Origin: Phaeobacter sp. 11ANDIMAR09
GTDB taxonomy: Bacteria; Pseudomonadota; Alphaproteobacteria; Rhodobacterales; Rhodobacteraceae
Length of the DNA: 64,000 bases
Assembly: GCF_001294455.1 (NCBI RefSeq)
Contig: NZ_LIKT01000010.1
Location: 62,001-126,000, forward strand
Reading direction: 5' to 3'
The position numbers and the translations under genes were made by a program. The notes beneath the pieces were generated by a model. That model was not told the DNA's origin and ran no database searches. It saw only the letters and a list, made by a program, of their open reading frames with translations. Within the stretch, counting starts at the first letter, position 1, and each line of letters begins with the position of its first letter. This document shows, piece after piece, positions 9,497-17,822 of the stretch.

Positions 9497-11167
9497 TCAG
9501 CCACGCTCCAGCAACATCAATTGCAGGGTGGCCCGTCTGGCGGTGTCTTCCAGACCCACAGCGCGCAAGGCGGCCAGGGATTTGCTGAGATCGCCAAGAT
9601 TGCCCTGCGCGCCCCGGGCAAACAGTTCCATAGTGCGCAATATGGCTTCCCCCAGCTGACCGTTGTCCAGCAGCCTGCGAATTTTTTCAGGCACTTCTGC
9701 GCCATCTTCAAAGCCCTGAACGATGGACTTCATCAACGGCGTGTAGCCCTGGAGCTGTACAGAGACTGCGGCCAGAGCACCGACGTCGGCGGTCTCAGCT
9801 CCACTCTCGGCCTGGGGCTCGGCGTCAGAGGTTGCCTCGCTTTGGTGCCCTTCCTTTGTATTGCTGCCAGGCGCGCCCGGTGTGCCCTGAGCCAGGGCGG
9901 CAAGAAAACCGTTTTCCAGGCTGTCGCTGGGAGGGTTATAGGAGGCAATCTCATAGCTGGGCGCCAAGAGCCGAATGCGCCAAGACAGCTCAGCTGCCGC
10001 ACCGGACAGGTTAAAGCGGGCCAATTGGGCCGAAAACAGATCGGAAAATCCAATTTCAAGCCCCGCCTGCTGCATCGCCATCCAGACCGCAGGCAAGGCA
10101 CTGGCCACCTCTGCGCTATTGGCGCTTTTTAGAGCCGCCTCAAAGTGTTGCAGGGCCGCGACGCGGTCCCAGATTCCGCCCGAGGCGGCTGGGCTGCGAT
10201 CGGTATAGAGCCCCAGGAGTTGGTTGGGATTCAAGGCTCCGGCGCGGGTCAGGCGTTCGGCTGCTTCCAACTGGGCCTTCCAGCCTGCCACGTCACGCAG
10301 GTCGGCGGCGGCAAAGGCGCGGGGCAGCGGCGCGGTGGGCAGGCGCTCACCAATGGCTTCATACAGGCGGAAGGTCAAAGCATCGGGTTTGATGGGCAGG
10401 GGAAGCGGCGGCGCCAGTTCAAAAATGTCCGGGTTCAGGAACCGGTCGAGCAGATCAAGCTGCGCCTTTGGCAGCAGTTCGAGCGCATGGGCTGATTCGA
10501 GCATCAGAGCGGCGGTCGGCCAATCGCCTCGGCGGGCGTTACAAAAGATACGGGCGCGATAATCGGGCGCAAGATAGGGGGCCGCAATCAGGGCCGCACA
10601 GGCACGGTCTTCGTCACCGCTGAGCAACGTGGTGTAGAACCAACGGCCAAACCGGGCAGGGGTCATAGAGGGGCCGGCCTGTTCGATCAGAGCCTGGGCC
10701 GGATCCGAGGCCCCGAGCGTGATCAGCCGGTCCAGGCGGGCCAGTAGAATGACATCTCCCTTGGCTTTCAGCGGTCGGCTTTCAGACATGAGCAGCGTAA
10801 AGAGCAGCGATTGCATTGCCGGATTGCCCTGAACCGAGACAGAGCGGATGAGTTCGGCAATATCTGCCGGGTCGCTGCCGCGCCACAGATCTACCGGCAG
10901 ACCGGTCACCGCGGGGGCAACCAGACCAATGGGGGGCAACAGGGCCTGCAGTGGCGTCACCGTGATCTGAGGGTGAGCCGCACTGCCGGTGACGGGCGGT
11001 TCCAGCAAAACGGTGCTGGGCAGAGCTGGCGCGCTGTCGGGTTGACCAAGCCAGTCAATGACCGTCAAAGGGGCCTGCGCCAGGCCAGGACTGGCGCATA
11101 GAGCGCTGAAAAGAAGGGCGGAAATGCCCGCCCGCAGGCTGGTCCTTTGGCCGCGTCTAATTTGCAT
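9497..11167 (-). CDS. Secreted protein of unknown function, coupled to xerD
   Basis: 556 residues beginning MQIRRGQRTSLRAGISALLF with a signal peptide ending near SPGLAQA (about residue 31). The rest is Ala/Leu-rich and probably all-helical, with stretches such as AQALIEQAGPSMTPARFGRW that could be solenoid repeats. A polar linker rich in Glu, Ala and Gly lies near 430-470. I recognise no enzymatic motif. Its stop codon abuts the xerD start, and its first 11 bases overlap the end of the 49-residue membrane protein gene upstream, so all three are likely co-transcribed. A periplasmic scaffold is a guess only. Confidence 0.7.
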   Translation of the reverse strand: MQIRRGQRTSLRAGISALLFSALCASPGLAQAPLTVIDWLGQPDSAPALPSTVLLEPPVTGSAAHPQITVTPLQALLPPIGLVAPAVTGLPVDLWRGSDPADIAELIRSVSVQGNPAMQSLLFTLLMSESRPLKAKGDVILLARLDRLITLGASDPAQALIEQAGPSMTPARFGRWFYTTLLSGDEDRACAALIAAPYLAPDYRARIFCNARRGDWPTAALMLESAHALELLPKAQLDLLDRFLNPDIFELAPPLPLPIKPDALTFRLYEAIGERLPTAPLPRAFAAADLRDVAGWKAQLEAAERLTRAGALNPNQLLGLYTDRSPAASGGIWDRVAALQHFEAALKSANSAEVASALPAVWMAMQQAGLEIGFSDLFSAQLARFNLSGAAAELSWRIRLLAPSYEIASYNPPSDSLENGFLAALAQGTPGAPGSNTKEGHQSEATSDAEPQAESGAETADVGALAAVSVQLQGYTPLMKSIVQGFEDGAEVPEKIRRLLDNGQLGEAILRTMELFARGAQGNLGDLSKSLAALRAVGLEDTARRATLQLMLLERG

Positions 11168-11306
11168 CTAGCACAACCGGTTTTCGAATTTCCTGCAGGG
11201 GCATGCTGAAATCGGCGCCGAACCAGGGACCGATATAGGCATAGGCCACCAGCGCCAGCACTGCCAGAACTCCAAAGATAAGTAGATATTTGATCAATCG
11301 CACCAT
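11157..11306 (-). CDS. Small single-span membrane protein, 49 residues
   Basis: The frame reads MVRLIKYLLIFGVLAVLALV, then AYAYIGPWFGADFSMPLQEI, then RKPVVLDAN and stop. One transmembrane helix covers about residues 5-24, with a short periplasmic tail. It overlaps the start of the secreted 556-residue gene by 11 bases and heads the likely xerD transcript. The 81-base gap to aroK is a divergent promoter region. No family is recognised. Support is the tight overlap, the coherent membrane profile and a weak purine-rich ribosome site. Confidence 0.6.
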   Translation of the reverse strand: MVRLIKYLLIFGVLAVLALVAYAYIGPWFGADFSMPLQEIRKPVVLDAN

Positions 11307-11387
11307 TGCGCACCCGCTGCCTGCTTCTTTGTATTTTGCTCAAGTTATATATGGCCTTTTTTGCAATATCACGTCATTCACTGAAGA

Positions 11388-11975
11388 ATGAGCGAAAAAG
11401 AGCAAATAACCGAGGTTGACACCTCACTTCCGAGGCCTGGGCTGCTGAAAAAGACCATTGTGATGGTGGGGATGATGGGCGCGGGAAAGACCGCCGTGGG
11501 ACGTGCGCTTGCGGCCCGGCTGCAGGTGCCCTTTCTGGACAGCGACCACGAGATCGAAGCGGCGGCCAATATGTCGATCCCTGAGATCTTTGCCCGCGAT
11601 GGCGAGGATTTCTTTCGGCTGAAGGAGCGTCAGGTGATCTCACGCTTGTTGACCGAGGAATGTGGCGTTCTCTCCACCGGTGGCGGCGCCTTTCTGGCCG
11701 CGGAAAACCGGGAGACCATCACGCGCAATGGCGCGTCAATCTGGCTGCAGGCCGATCTTGAGGTGCTGTGGAACCGGGTGCGCCACCGCGATACCCGCCC
11801 TCTGCTGAGAACTCCCGACCCCCGGGCCACTCTGGCAGAGCTCTATGCCGCCCGGGTGCCGCTCTATGCCAAGGCGGATCTGACCGTGGCGTCTGATGGC
11901 CAGGCGACAATCGAACAAATGGTAGACCGGGTGCTGGAGGCCTTGCGGTCTCGCCCTGATGTATTGGAGAGCTGA
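11388..11975 (+). CDS. aroK: Shikimate kinase
   Basis: 195 residues. The P-loop is GMMGAGKTAVGR (about 28-39), the shikimate-binding Asp is in LDSDHEIE, the GGG motif is in LSTGGGAFL and the lid Arg is in RDTRPLL. It phosphorylates shikimate at the 3-hydroxyl in the chorismate pathway. A leader of about 20 residues precedes the fold. The stop codon is one base from the aroB start, the classic aroK-aroB pair. It is divergent from the xerD group. Confidence 0.95.
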   Translation: MSEKEQITEVDTSLPRPGLLKKTIVMVGMMGAGKTAVGRALAARLQVPFLDSDHEIEAAANMSIPEIFARDGEDFFRLKERQVISRLLTEECGVLSTGGGAFLAAENRETITRNGASIWLQADLEVLWNRVRHRDTRPLLRTPDPRATLAELYAARVPLYAKADLTVASDGQATIEQMVDRVLEALRSRPDVLES

Positions 11976-11976
11976 A

Positions 11977-13098
11977 ATGGAACGTATCGTACATGTTCCG
12001 CTTGAGGGGCGGGCCTATGATGTGGTGATCGGGCCTGGGCTGTTGCAAAGCGCAGGGGCCCGGATTGCGCCCTTCCTGAAACGCCCACGTCTGGCGGTGG
12101 TGACAGATGAAACCGTTGCGCAGCTGCATCTGGAGACCCTGCGCCAGGGGCTGGAGGCGGAAGGGATCGATATGGTCTCGCTGGCCCTGCCAGCTGGTGA
12201 AAGCACCAAGGGTTGGCCACAGTTCACCCGCACCGTCGAATGGCTGCTGGAGCAGAAGGTCGAACGCAATGACGTGGTGGTGGCCTTTGGTGGTGGCGTG
12301 ATTGGCGATCTGGTTGGTTTTGCTGCCTCGGTCCTGCGTCGTGGTGTCCGCTTTGTGCAAATCCCCACCTCGCTGTTGGCCCAGGTGGACAGTTCGGTTG
12401 GGGGAAAGACCGGCATCAATGCGCCCCAGGGCAAAAACCTGATTGGCGCCTTTCATCAGCCGACATTGGTGCTGGCAGATACCGAAGTCCTAGGCACGCT
12501 GACGGCGCGGGATTTCCTAGCGGGCTACGGCGAAGTGGTGAAATACGGAATGCTGGGCGACGCTGATTTCTTTGCCTGGCTGGAAAAGATGGGACCCAAG
12601 CTTGCCTCTGGCGACATGGAGGCCCGCGTCGAGGCGGTGACGCGATCGGTGCAGATGAAGGCCGATATCGTGGTGCGCGACGAGACCGAGCAGGGCGACC
12701 GGGCCCTGCTGAACCTTGGCCATACCTTTGGTCATGCGCTGGAGGCCGCGACCGGGTATTCCGACCGGCTGCTGCATGGGGAGGGCGTTGCCATTGGCTG
12801 CGCGCTGGCCTTTGAACTGTCGGCCCGTCTAGGGCTGTGTAGTCAGGAAGATCCTAGCCGGGTGCGTGCACATTTAAAAGACATGGGTATGAAAACGGAT
12901 CTGTCGGATATCCCCGGCGCGCTGCCTGATGCCGAAGCCTTGCTGGCGCTGATGGGACAGGACAAAAAGGTGGTGGATGGGCAGTTGCGCTTTATTCTGG
13001 CCCGTAGTCTTGGCGAGGCCTTTGTGACCGCAGATGTGCCCGAAACCGCAGTTCTGTCTGTTTTGCAGGAGGCTTTGGCAGACTGCACCAAAGCCTAG
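11977..13098 (+). CDS. aroB: 3-dehydroquinate synthase
   Basis: 373 residues. The NAD-binding and active-site block VAFGGGVIGDLVGFAA, PTSLLAQVDSSVGGKTGIN and the zinc-ligand region LNLGHTFGHALEA are all present. It converts DAHP to 3-dehydroquinate. The frame stays open 18 bases further upstream, but the ATG at 11977, directly after the aroK stop, gives the normal N terminus MERIVHVPLEGRAYDV. The gene is complete. Confidence 0.95.
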   Translation: MERIVHVPLEGRAYDVVIGPGLLQSAGARIAPFLKRPRLAVVTDETVAQLHLETLRQGLEAEGIDMVSLALPAGESTKGWPQFTRTVEWLLEQKVERNDVVVAFGGGVIGDLVGFAASVLRRGVRFVQIPTSLLAQVDSSVGGKTGINAPQGKNLIGAFHQPTLVLADTEVLGTLTARDFLAGYGEVVKYGMLGDADFFAWLEKMGPKLASGDMEARVEAVTRSVQMKADIVVRDETEQGDRALLNLGHTFGHALEAATGYSDRLLHGEGVAIGCALAFELSARLGLCSQEDPSRVRAHLKDMGMKTDLSDIPGALPDAEALLALMGQDKKVVDGQLRFILARSLGEAFVTADVPETAVLSVLQEALADCTKA

Positions 13099-13325
13099 CA
13101 TATTCTTCGAAAAGCGGCTGGGGCGGGTTTCACCTATTGCCTCGGCCATCCCATTTCTTCGGGGGCAACCTCTTAGCCTCCCACCCCAAGAGCAAGCTGC
13201 GACCCCGCCTCTCCTGTGTCTAGAAGCGGGTGCGTTGCACCAGCGTGCGCAGGGCCTACGACTTCTCAAACGCCACCGCATAGATTGCCAGACCTCAGAC
13301 CCCTGGCGATTTGTGGAGACCAAAG

Positions 13326-14051
13326 ATGAGGCTGATCCCAAACTGGAAAACAGTGCTCACCCGGGCTGTCAGCCTGTGGTTTCTTTTTGCCAGCCTTCTG
13401 GCGTTGCTTGGTTTTTTCTTCGCCACTTTTAATCCGCACAGCCTTGGCTGGTCTCCGGTTGCTTTTGCCGCTGCCTCGGCCCTGTTTCAAACGCTGGCCA
13501 TTCCGGCCCGGGTGATCATGCAGTTGGGGCTGAGGCCGCCCGGTCCATTTCGCCGCGACGAGGAGGGGGCCCTGAGGAACCGCAGTCTGGGGCTGATCGC
13601 TGGAAGTGGCATTGCGCTTTCGACCGCGCTGGCCTTTATCGGTGGCTGGGAAGGGTTGCGGCAGGAGGCTTATCGCGATGTGATTGGGGTCTGGACCGTC
13701 TGCTATGGGCAGACCAAACAGGTTTCCCCTGGGGATCAATACAGCAAGGCCGAATGCGACGAGATGCTGGCAGCCGAGATCTTGGTCTATGAGGCTGCGC
13801 TTGATCAGTGCTTGGCGGTTTCCGTTCCTTTGGGGATGAAAATTGCCCTTGTATCCTGGACCTATAACGTCGGGGCCTCGGCTGCCTGCCAGTCGACCTT
13901 GGTGCGCCGTGCCAATGCCGGAGATCTGGCCGGAGCCTGCACAGAGCTGAAACGCTGGAACAGGGCAGGCGGGCGTGTTTGGCACGGCCTGACCCGGCGC
14001 CGAATCTCTGAGATGGAGATGTGCCAACAAGCTTTGCGGGACAGCAGATGA
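13326..14051 (+). CDS. Holin-like segment fused to a SAR-type GH24 endolysin
   Basis: 241 residues. Residues about 1-75 (MRLIPNWKTVLTRAVSLWFL onward) hold two hydrophobic spans and resemble the small holin-type proteins (DUF7940-like, from memory) usually encoded just before phage lysozymes. After a charged linker (RRDEEGALRNR) comes a weakly hydrophobic Gly/Ala/Ser-rich segment, LGLIAGSGIALSTALAFIGG, like the signal-arrest-release domain of phage 21 lysozyme. The GH24 domain has the T4-type catalytic spacing exactly: E109, D118, T124, in GWEGLRQEAYRD and IGVWTVCYG. It would cleave peptidoglycan after membrane release. The ATG at 13326 is preferred over an in-frame GTG at 13311. The stop overlaps the next gene by 4 bases. 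The holin part is a similarity call; the endolysin is firm. Confidence 0.82.
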   Translation: MRLIPNWKTVLTRAVSLWFLFASLLALLGFFFATFNPHSLGWSPVAFAAASALFQTLAIPARVIMQLGLRPPGPFRRDEEGALRNRSLGLIAGSGIALSTALAFIGGWEGLRQEAYRDVIGVWTVCYGQTKQVSPGDQYSKAECDEMLAAEILVYEAALDQCLAVSVPLGMKIALVSWTYNVGASAACQSTLVRRANAGDLAGACTELKRWNRAGGRVWHGLTRRRISEMEMCQQALRDSR

Positions 14052-14416
14052 TTGTGCTGCGGCTGTTGCGCCATTCGCCGCTTCTGATGGCCGGACTCGG
14101 GCTGACCGTTGTTGTCTATTGGGGGATGCGGCTTGTAGAGGATCGGGCGCGATTGGGCGTCGAACTGAAACAGGCCCAGGAACAACTGGCTGGGGTGCAG
14201 ATCGCCTTGGAGCAGGTTGAAGAGGCCGCGCGCCTTCATCGTGCGCATTTGGCCCGGATTGAACGGGAGGCGCGGCGCTGGGCCGAAGTTCAAAATGAAC
14301 TGCAACAGATGGAGGGCCAGAATGCGCCTTTGTCACCTCTGCTTGGCCATACTGCTGAGCGCCTGTACCCAATCCCACCCGAGCGCCCTTCAACCCCCTG
14401 TGAGCCTGCCTGCTGA
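14048..14416 (+). CDS. Rz-like inner-membrane spanin
   Basis: 122 residues. A short cytoplasmic N terminus is followed by one transmembrane helix (LLMAGLGLTVVVYWGMRLV, about 12-30), then a long charged heptad-like coiled coil (about 33-95: LKQAQEQLAGVQIALEQVEE and after). That is the layout of phage i-spanins, which join an outer-membrane partner to fuse the two membranes at lysis. The start ATG shares 4 bases with the endolysin stop (ATGA). The last third overlaps the Rz1-like gene in another frame, the hallmark of Rz/Rz1 pairs. Sequence identity to known Rz is not claimed. Confidence 0.75.
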   Translation: MIVLRLLRHSPLLMAGLGLTVVVYWGMRLVEDRARLGVELKQAQEQLAGVQIALEQVEEAARLHRAHLARIEREARRWAEVQNELQQMEGQNAPLSPLLGHTAERLYPIPPERPSTPCEPAC

Positions 14417-14576
14417 CCTGTTGCGGCCTTGCGTCGGCTATCAGGGGCCGTTGCCACGCACCGAGGGGGCCTTGGCCAAGGCTATTCTCGCAGAGGTGCA
14501 GGGGCGTTCCTGTGCCAATGCCAGGCTAGCGACGGTGGCCTCGATTCTGGATCAGCCGGTGCTGGAGGGCAGCTGA
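14322..14576 (+). CDS. Rz1-like outer-membrane lipoprotein spanin, nested start
   Basis: 84 residues beginning MRLCHLCLAILLSACTQSHP, with a clear lipobox LLSAC (lipidated Cys at 15). The mature part is Pro-rich (SALQPPVSLPADLLRPC), as in Rz1 proteins. It starts inside the Rz-like gene in the +1 frame relative to it and runs 160 bases past its end. A strong ribosome site GGAGG at 14311-14315 sits 6 bases before the ATG, which decides this start over longer frames. It should be the o-spanin partner of the preceding protein. Confidence 0.75.
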   Translation: MRLCHLCLAILLSACTQSHPSALQPPVSLPADLLRPCVGYQGPLPRTEGALAKAILAEVQGRSCANARLATVASILDQPVLEGS

Positions 14577-14957
14577 AACATTTGCAACGGACCTGCCAAA
14601 GTTAAGCTGGGTCGCATGTGAAAGAGCCGCATTCTTGGCATTCCCCCCGGAAAAAGCGAATCCACAATCGGCAAAAAATTGTTCACTCTCTAGTGAGTTT
14701 CGCTGAGCGCAAAGCTGCTTTGATCTGAGTGCAGGCGTTACGTGATCTACTTCACTTAAGTATTAGTCACCGTTACTAAATTTTGCTGATGATGTTGAAA
14801 ACAGAGCACGTTTTTGCCGATATTTCCGCAATGGAGACGCGGCTCGGTTTTCAAGACTGCGCGCCAAAAAATCTGATTGTTATAAGACAAGCGCGGAACG
14901 GATCCCTGGGATGGGGGGAATACGGGCCACCAAAGTTCAATCAGGAGACTCAGATCC
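14577..14957 (+). other. 381-base AT-richer region upstream of the porin gene
   Basis: No gene seen. It holds an inverted repeat TTAGT-N7-ACTAA at 14763-14779, a short palindrome TCACTctctAGTGA near 14685-14699, and a TATAAG hexamer near 14881 in an extended -10-like context. These fit a regulated porin promoter with a long leader, but no operator can be assigned to a known regulator. Confidence 0.4.
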
Positions 14958-16076
14958 ATGAGCACCATACTTGTATTGCGCAGCAGCGCGGCGGTTGCCG
15001 TCGCTTTGCTGGCAGCCCCGGCACTTGCGGGCCCCACCTACACCAATGACAACGGCGGCAGCTTCCGTTGGTATGGTCAGTTTAACCCATCCTTCCAGTC
15101 CTTCGACGATGGCGTCGATGACTACAACCGCCTGGTCGACAACTCCTCGTCGAACTCCCGGATCGGTTTCTGGGTTGAGCAGGCCTTTGGTCAGAACACC
15201 CTGCGGTTCAACTTTGAAACCGCCTTCAGCTTTCGCTCCTCCGATGGCACCAACCAGAACAGTAAGGGGGATGTAACCAGCTGGAGCCGGACCAACCTGC
15301 GCCATATCGACCTGCAGTTTGAAACGGCCAACTATGGCACCTTCTCGGCTGGTCAGGGTTCGATGGCAACCGACGGCATCACCGGCGCCGACTTCTCCGG
15401 CACTGGCCTGGCAGCCAGCAACTCGGTTCCAGACATCGGCGGCGGCTTCTTCTTCCGTGATGGCACTGGCGCGCTGAGCGGTGTGACCGTGGGCGACGCC
15501 TTCACCGATATCGACGGCAGCCGCCTGGGTCGTGTTCGCTACGACAGCAAAAACTACGCCGGCTTCACCTTCTCGGCGTCTTTCGGGACCGATATTCTGG
15601 CCACCAATAACGACCGCGAAACCTATGACGTTGCCGTGCGTTTCAGCAACGACGATCTGGGCGCCTTTGCTCTGGATGCGGGTCTGGGCGCAGCCTGGAC
15701 CGAACAGACCGGCACACAGGACCGTCGCGACGTTTCCGGTTCGATTGCGCTGCTGCACAAAGACACCGGCATTTCGCTGGCGATTGCGGGCGGTGACCGG
15801 GATATCTCTGGCAACTATGCCTATGCAAAGCTGGGCTATTCGGCGAACCTGATCGCAGCAGGCAAGACTTCCTTCTCGGTTGATTACTACGATGGCTCCG
15901 ACCTGGTTTCCGCTGGCGATTCTTCGGAAAGCTGGGGTATTGGTGCGGTCCAGAAGATTGATCGCTTCAATCTCGAAACCTATCTGGCCTACCGTGACTA
16001 CTCCTACTCTGACACATCGGCGACCACCTATCAGGATGCAAACGTAATCCTGGCTGGTGCCCGCTGGAAGTTCTGA
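14958..16076 (+). CDS. Outer-membrane porin
   Basis: 372 residues with a signal peptide ending near ALLAAPALAGP (about residue 25). Amphipathic beta-strand segments rich in aromatic residues alternate with Asp/Gly/Ser loops, and the protein ends in ARWKF with the C-terminal Phe needed for BAM-dependent assembly. It matches the Gram-negative general porin family of alphaproteobacteria, forming a 16-strand barrel for small hydrophilic solutes. It is monocistronic, with a long leader and its own terminator. The specific solute is unknown. Confidence 0.88.
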   Translation: MSTILVLRSSAAVAVALLAAPALAGPTYTNDNGGSFRWYGQFNPSFQSFDDGVDDYNRLVDNSSSNSRIGFWVEQAFGQNTLRFNFETAFSFRSSDGTNQNSKGDVTSWSRTNLRHIDLQFETANYGTFSAGQGSMATDGITGADFSGTGLAASNSVPDIGGGFFFRDGTGALSGVTVGDAFTDIDGSRLGRVRYDSKNYAGFTFSASFGTDILATNNDRETYDVAVRFSNDDLGAFALDAGLGAAWTEQTGTQDRRDVSGSIALLHKDTGISLAIAGGDRDISGNYAYAKLGYSANLIAAGKTSFSVDYYDGSDLVSAGDSSESWGIGAVQKIDRFNLETYLAYRDYSYSDTSATTYQDANVILAGARWKF

Positions 16077-16107
16077 AGACAGATTTCCCCTCGGTTTTCA
16101 AAACAAG

Positions 16108-16141
16108 AAGCACGTCCCCTGTTTGGGGGCGTGCTTTTTTG
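16108..16141 (+). terminator. Porin gene terminator
   Basis: A GC-rich stem (AAGCACG at 16108 and CGTGCTT, extended by CCCC/GGGG) is followed by a run of T residues, 32 bases past the stop. Confidence 0.88.
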
Positions 16142-16291
16142 CGATTGATCCAAAAAATGCCACGGAATTGCAGCTTTGAGAGGGGGAAAGAGGCAATGGC
16201 TCTTGCACCGCGTCGCCAGTAACAATAGAAGGCCTCAAATTGTCTGGGGGCGGTGCCTGCGCGCGCGCCCCGAATCTCTATGGGGTACAAC

Positions 16292-17623
16292 ATGCAGGTC
16301 ACCGAGACGCTGAACGAAGGTCTGAAACGCGGCTACGCCATCACGGTCACGGCGGCCGAACTGGACGCCAAGGTCAATGAAAAGCTGACAGAAGCCCAGC
16401 CGGAAATCGAAATGAAAGGTTTCCGTAAGGGTAAAGTGCCAATGGCTCTGCTGAAAAAGCAGTTCGGCCAGCGCATGATTGGCGAAGCGATGCAGGAAGC
16501 CATCGATGGCGCCATGAACGAGCACTTTGAAAAGTCCGGCGATCGTCCTGCGATGCAGCCCGACGTCAAAATGACCAATGAAGACTGGACCGAAGGCGAC
16601 GACGTCAATGTCGACATGTCTTATGAAGCACTGCCAGAGATCCCAGAAGTCGACCTGTCCGGTGTTACCCTTGAAAAGCTGGTTGTGAAGGCCGAAGACG
16701 AAGCCGTCACCGAAGCGCTGGAAAACCTGGCCCAGAACGCCCAGGAATTCGAAGCCCGCGACGAAGCCGCGGCTTCTGAGGATGGCGATCAGGTTGTCAT
16801 CGACTTCCTGGGCAAAGTCGACGGCGAAGCCTTTGAAGGCGGCGCGGCTGACGACTACCCACTGGTTCTGGGCTCCAACTCTTTCATCCCCGGCTTCGAA
16901 GAGCAGCTGGTTGGCGTGAAGGCTGGCGACGAAAAAGACGTTTCCGTGACCTTCCCCGAAGAGTATCAGGCCGAGCACCTGGCTGGCAAAGAAGCGGTAT
17001 TCTCCTGCACCATCAAAGAAGTCAAAGCGCCCAAGGCTGCTGAGATCAACGATGAGATGGCTACCAAATTTGGCGCCGAAGACCTGGATGGTCTGAAAGG
17101 CCAGATTCGTGAGCGTCTGGAATCCGAATACGCAGGTGCCGCCCGCGCCGTGATGAAGCGCGCCACCTTGGACAAGCTGGACGAGCTGGTTTCCTTTGAT
17201 CTGCCCCCATCGCTGGTCGAAGCTGAAGCAAAGCAAATCGCGCATCAGCTGTGGCACGAAGATCACCCAGAGGTTGAAGGTCACGATCACGGTGACATCG
17301 AAACCACCGAAGAGCACACCAAACTGGCTGAGCGTCGCGTACGTCTAGGCCTGCTGTTGGCAGAGCTCGGTCAGAAAGCCGAAGTTGAAGTGACCGACGC
17401 TGAAATGACCCAGGCCATCATGGCACAGGCCCGTCAGTACCCAGGTCAAGAGCGCCAGTTCTTTGAATTCATCCAGCAAAACGCCCAGATGCAGCAGCAA
17501 CTGCGGGCGCCTTTGTTCGAAGACAAAGTGATCGATCACCTGTTTGAATCGGCAACTGTCGAAGAGAAAGAAGTTTCCAAAGAAGATCTGCAAAAGGCTG
17601 TTGAGGCTCTGGAAGAAGAGTAA
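16292..17623 (+). CDS. tig: Trigger factor, ribosome-associated chaperone and prolyl isomerase
   Basis: 443 residues from [19 protein letters not shown]. The ribosome-binding signature [17 protein letters not shown] is in the N-terminal domain (about 44-60). An FKBP-type PPIase domain follows (about 160-245, with [19 protein letters not shown]), then the helical C-terminal chaperone arms. It receives nascent chains at the exit tunnel. The frame is open 39 bases upstream, but the ATG at 16292 gives the normal N terminus. It is not followed by clpP/clpX in this window. A terminator follows closely. Confidence 0.95.
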   Translation: MQVTETLNEGLKRGYAITVTAAELDAKVNEKLTEAQPEIEMKGFRKGKVPMALLKKQFGQRMIGEAMQEAIDGAMNEHFEKSGDRPAMQPDVKMTNEDWTEGDDVNVDMSYEALPEIPEVDLSGVTLEKLVVKAEDEAVTEALENLAQNAQEFEARDEAAASEDGDQVVIDFLGKVDGEAFEGGAADDYPLVLGSNSFIPGFEEQLVGVKAGDEKDVSVTFPEEYQAEHLAGKEAVFSCTIKEVKAPKAAEINDEMATKFGAEDLDGLKGQIRERLESEYAGAARAVMKRATLDKLDELVSFDLPPSLVEAEAKQIAHQLWHEDHPEVEGHDHGDIETTEEHTKLAERRVRLGLLLAELGQKAEVEVTDAEMTQAIMAQARQYPGQERQFFEFIQQNAQMQQQLRAPLFEDKVIDHLFESATVEEKEVSKEDLQKAVEALEEE

Positions 17624-17644
17624 ACAACCGCTCAGGAATTGTTT

Positions 17645-17677
17645 AAGGGTCGCCTCTCGAGGCGGCCCTTTTGTTTT
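17645..17677 (+). terminator. tig terminator
   Basis: A stem AGGGTCGCC/GGCGGCCCT (one G-T pair) with a TCTCGA loop is followed by TTTTGTTTT, 22 bases after the stop codon. Confidence 0.85.
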
Positions 17678-17822
17678 GGTGCTACATTTTGGTTTTGCGA
17701 ATTTACGGGCGTTTGACGCTAGGGCGAAAGTTGGAAAACTTATAACTCTGGGCACAACTAAGAGTATCGTAAGAATTATGTTTCATTCTGAGATTGATAA
17801 TGGATTCTCATAGGATGAAACG

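Noticed and set aside
13099-13325. Possible tRNA in the GC-rich gap after aroB
   Set aside because: No cloverleaf or T-loop sequence could be built.
13266-14393. Minus-strand open frame of 375 codons over the lysis cassette
   Set aside because: The plus strand has a catalytic triad, lipobox and ribosome sites; the minus frame has none.
8510-14576. Prophage bounded by xerD as integrase and the lysis genes
   Set aside because: The recombinase matches housekeeping XerD, aroK-aroB lie between, and no att repeats, repressor or head genes occur there.
16235-17317. Minus-strand open frame of 360 codons opposite trigger factor
   Set aside because: It is a shadow of tig; the hydrophobic Phe/Val-rich translation mirrors Glu/Lys codons.
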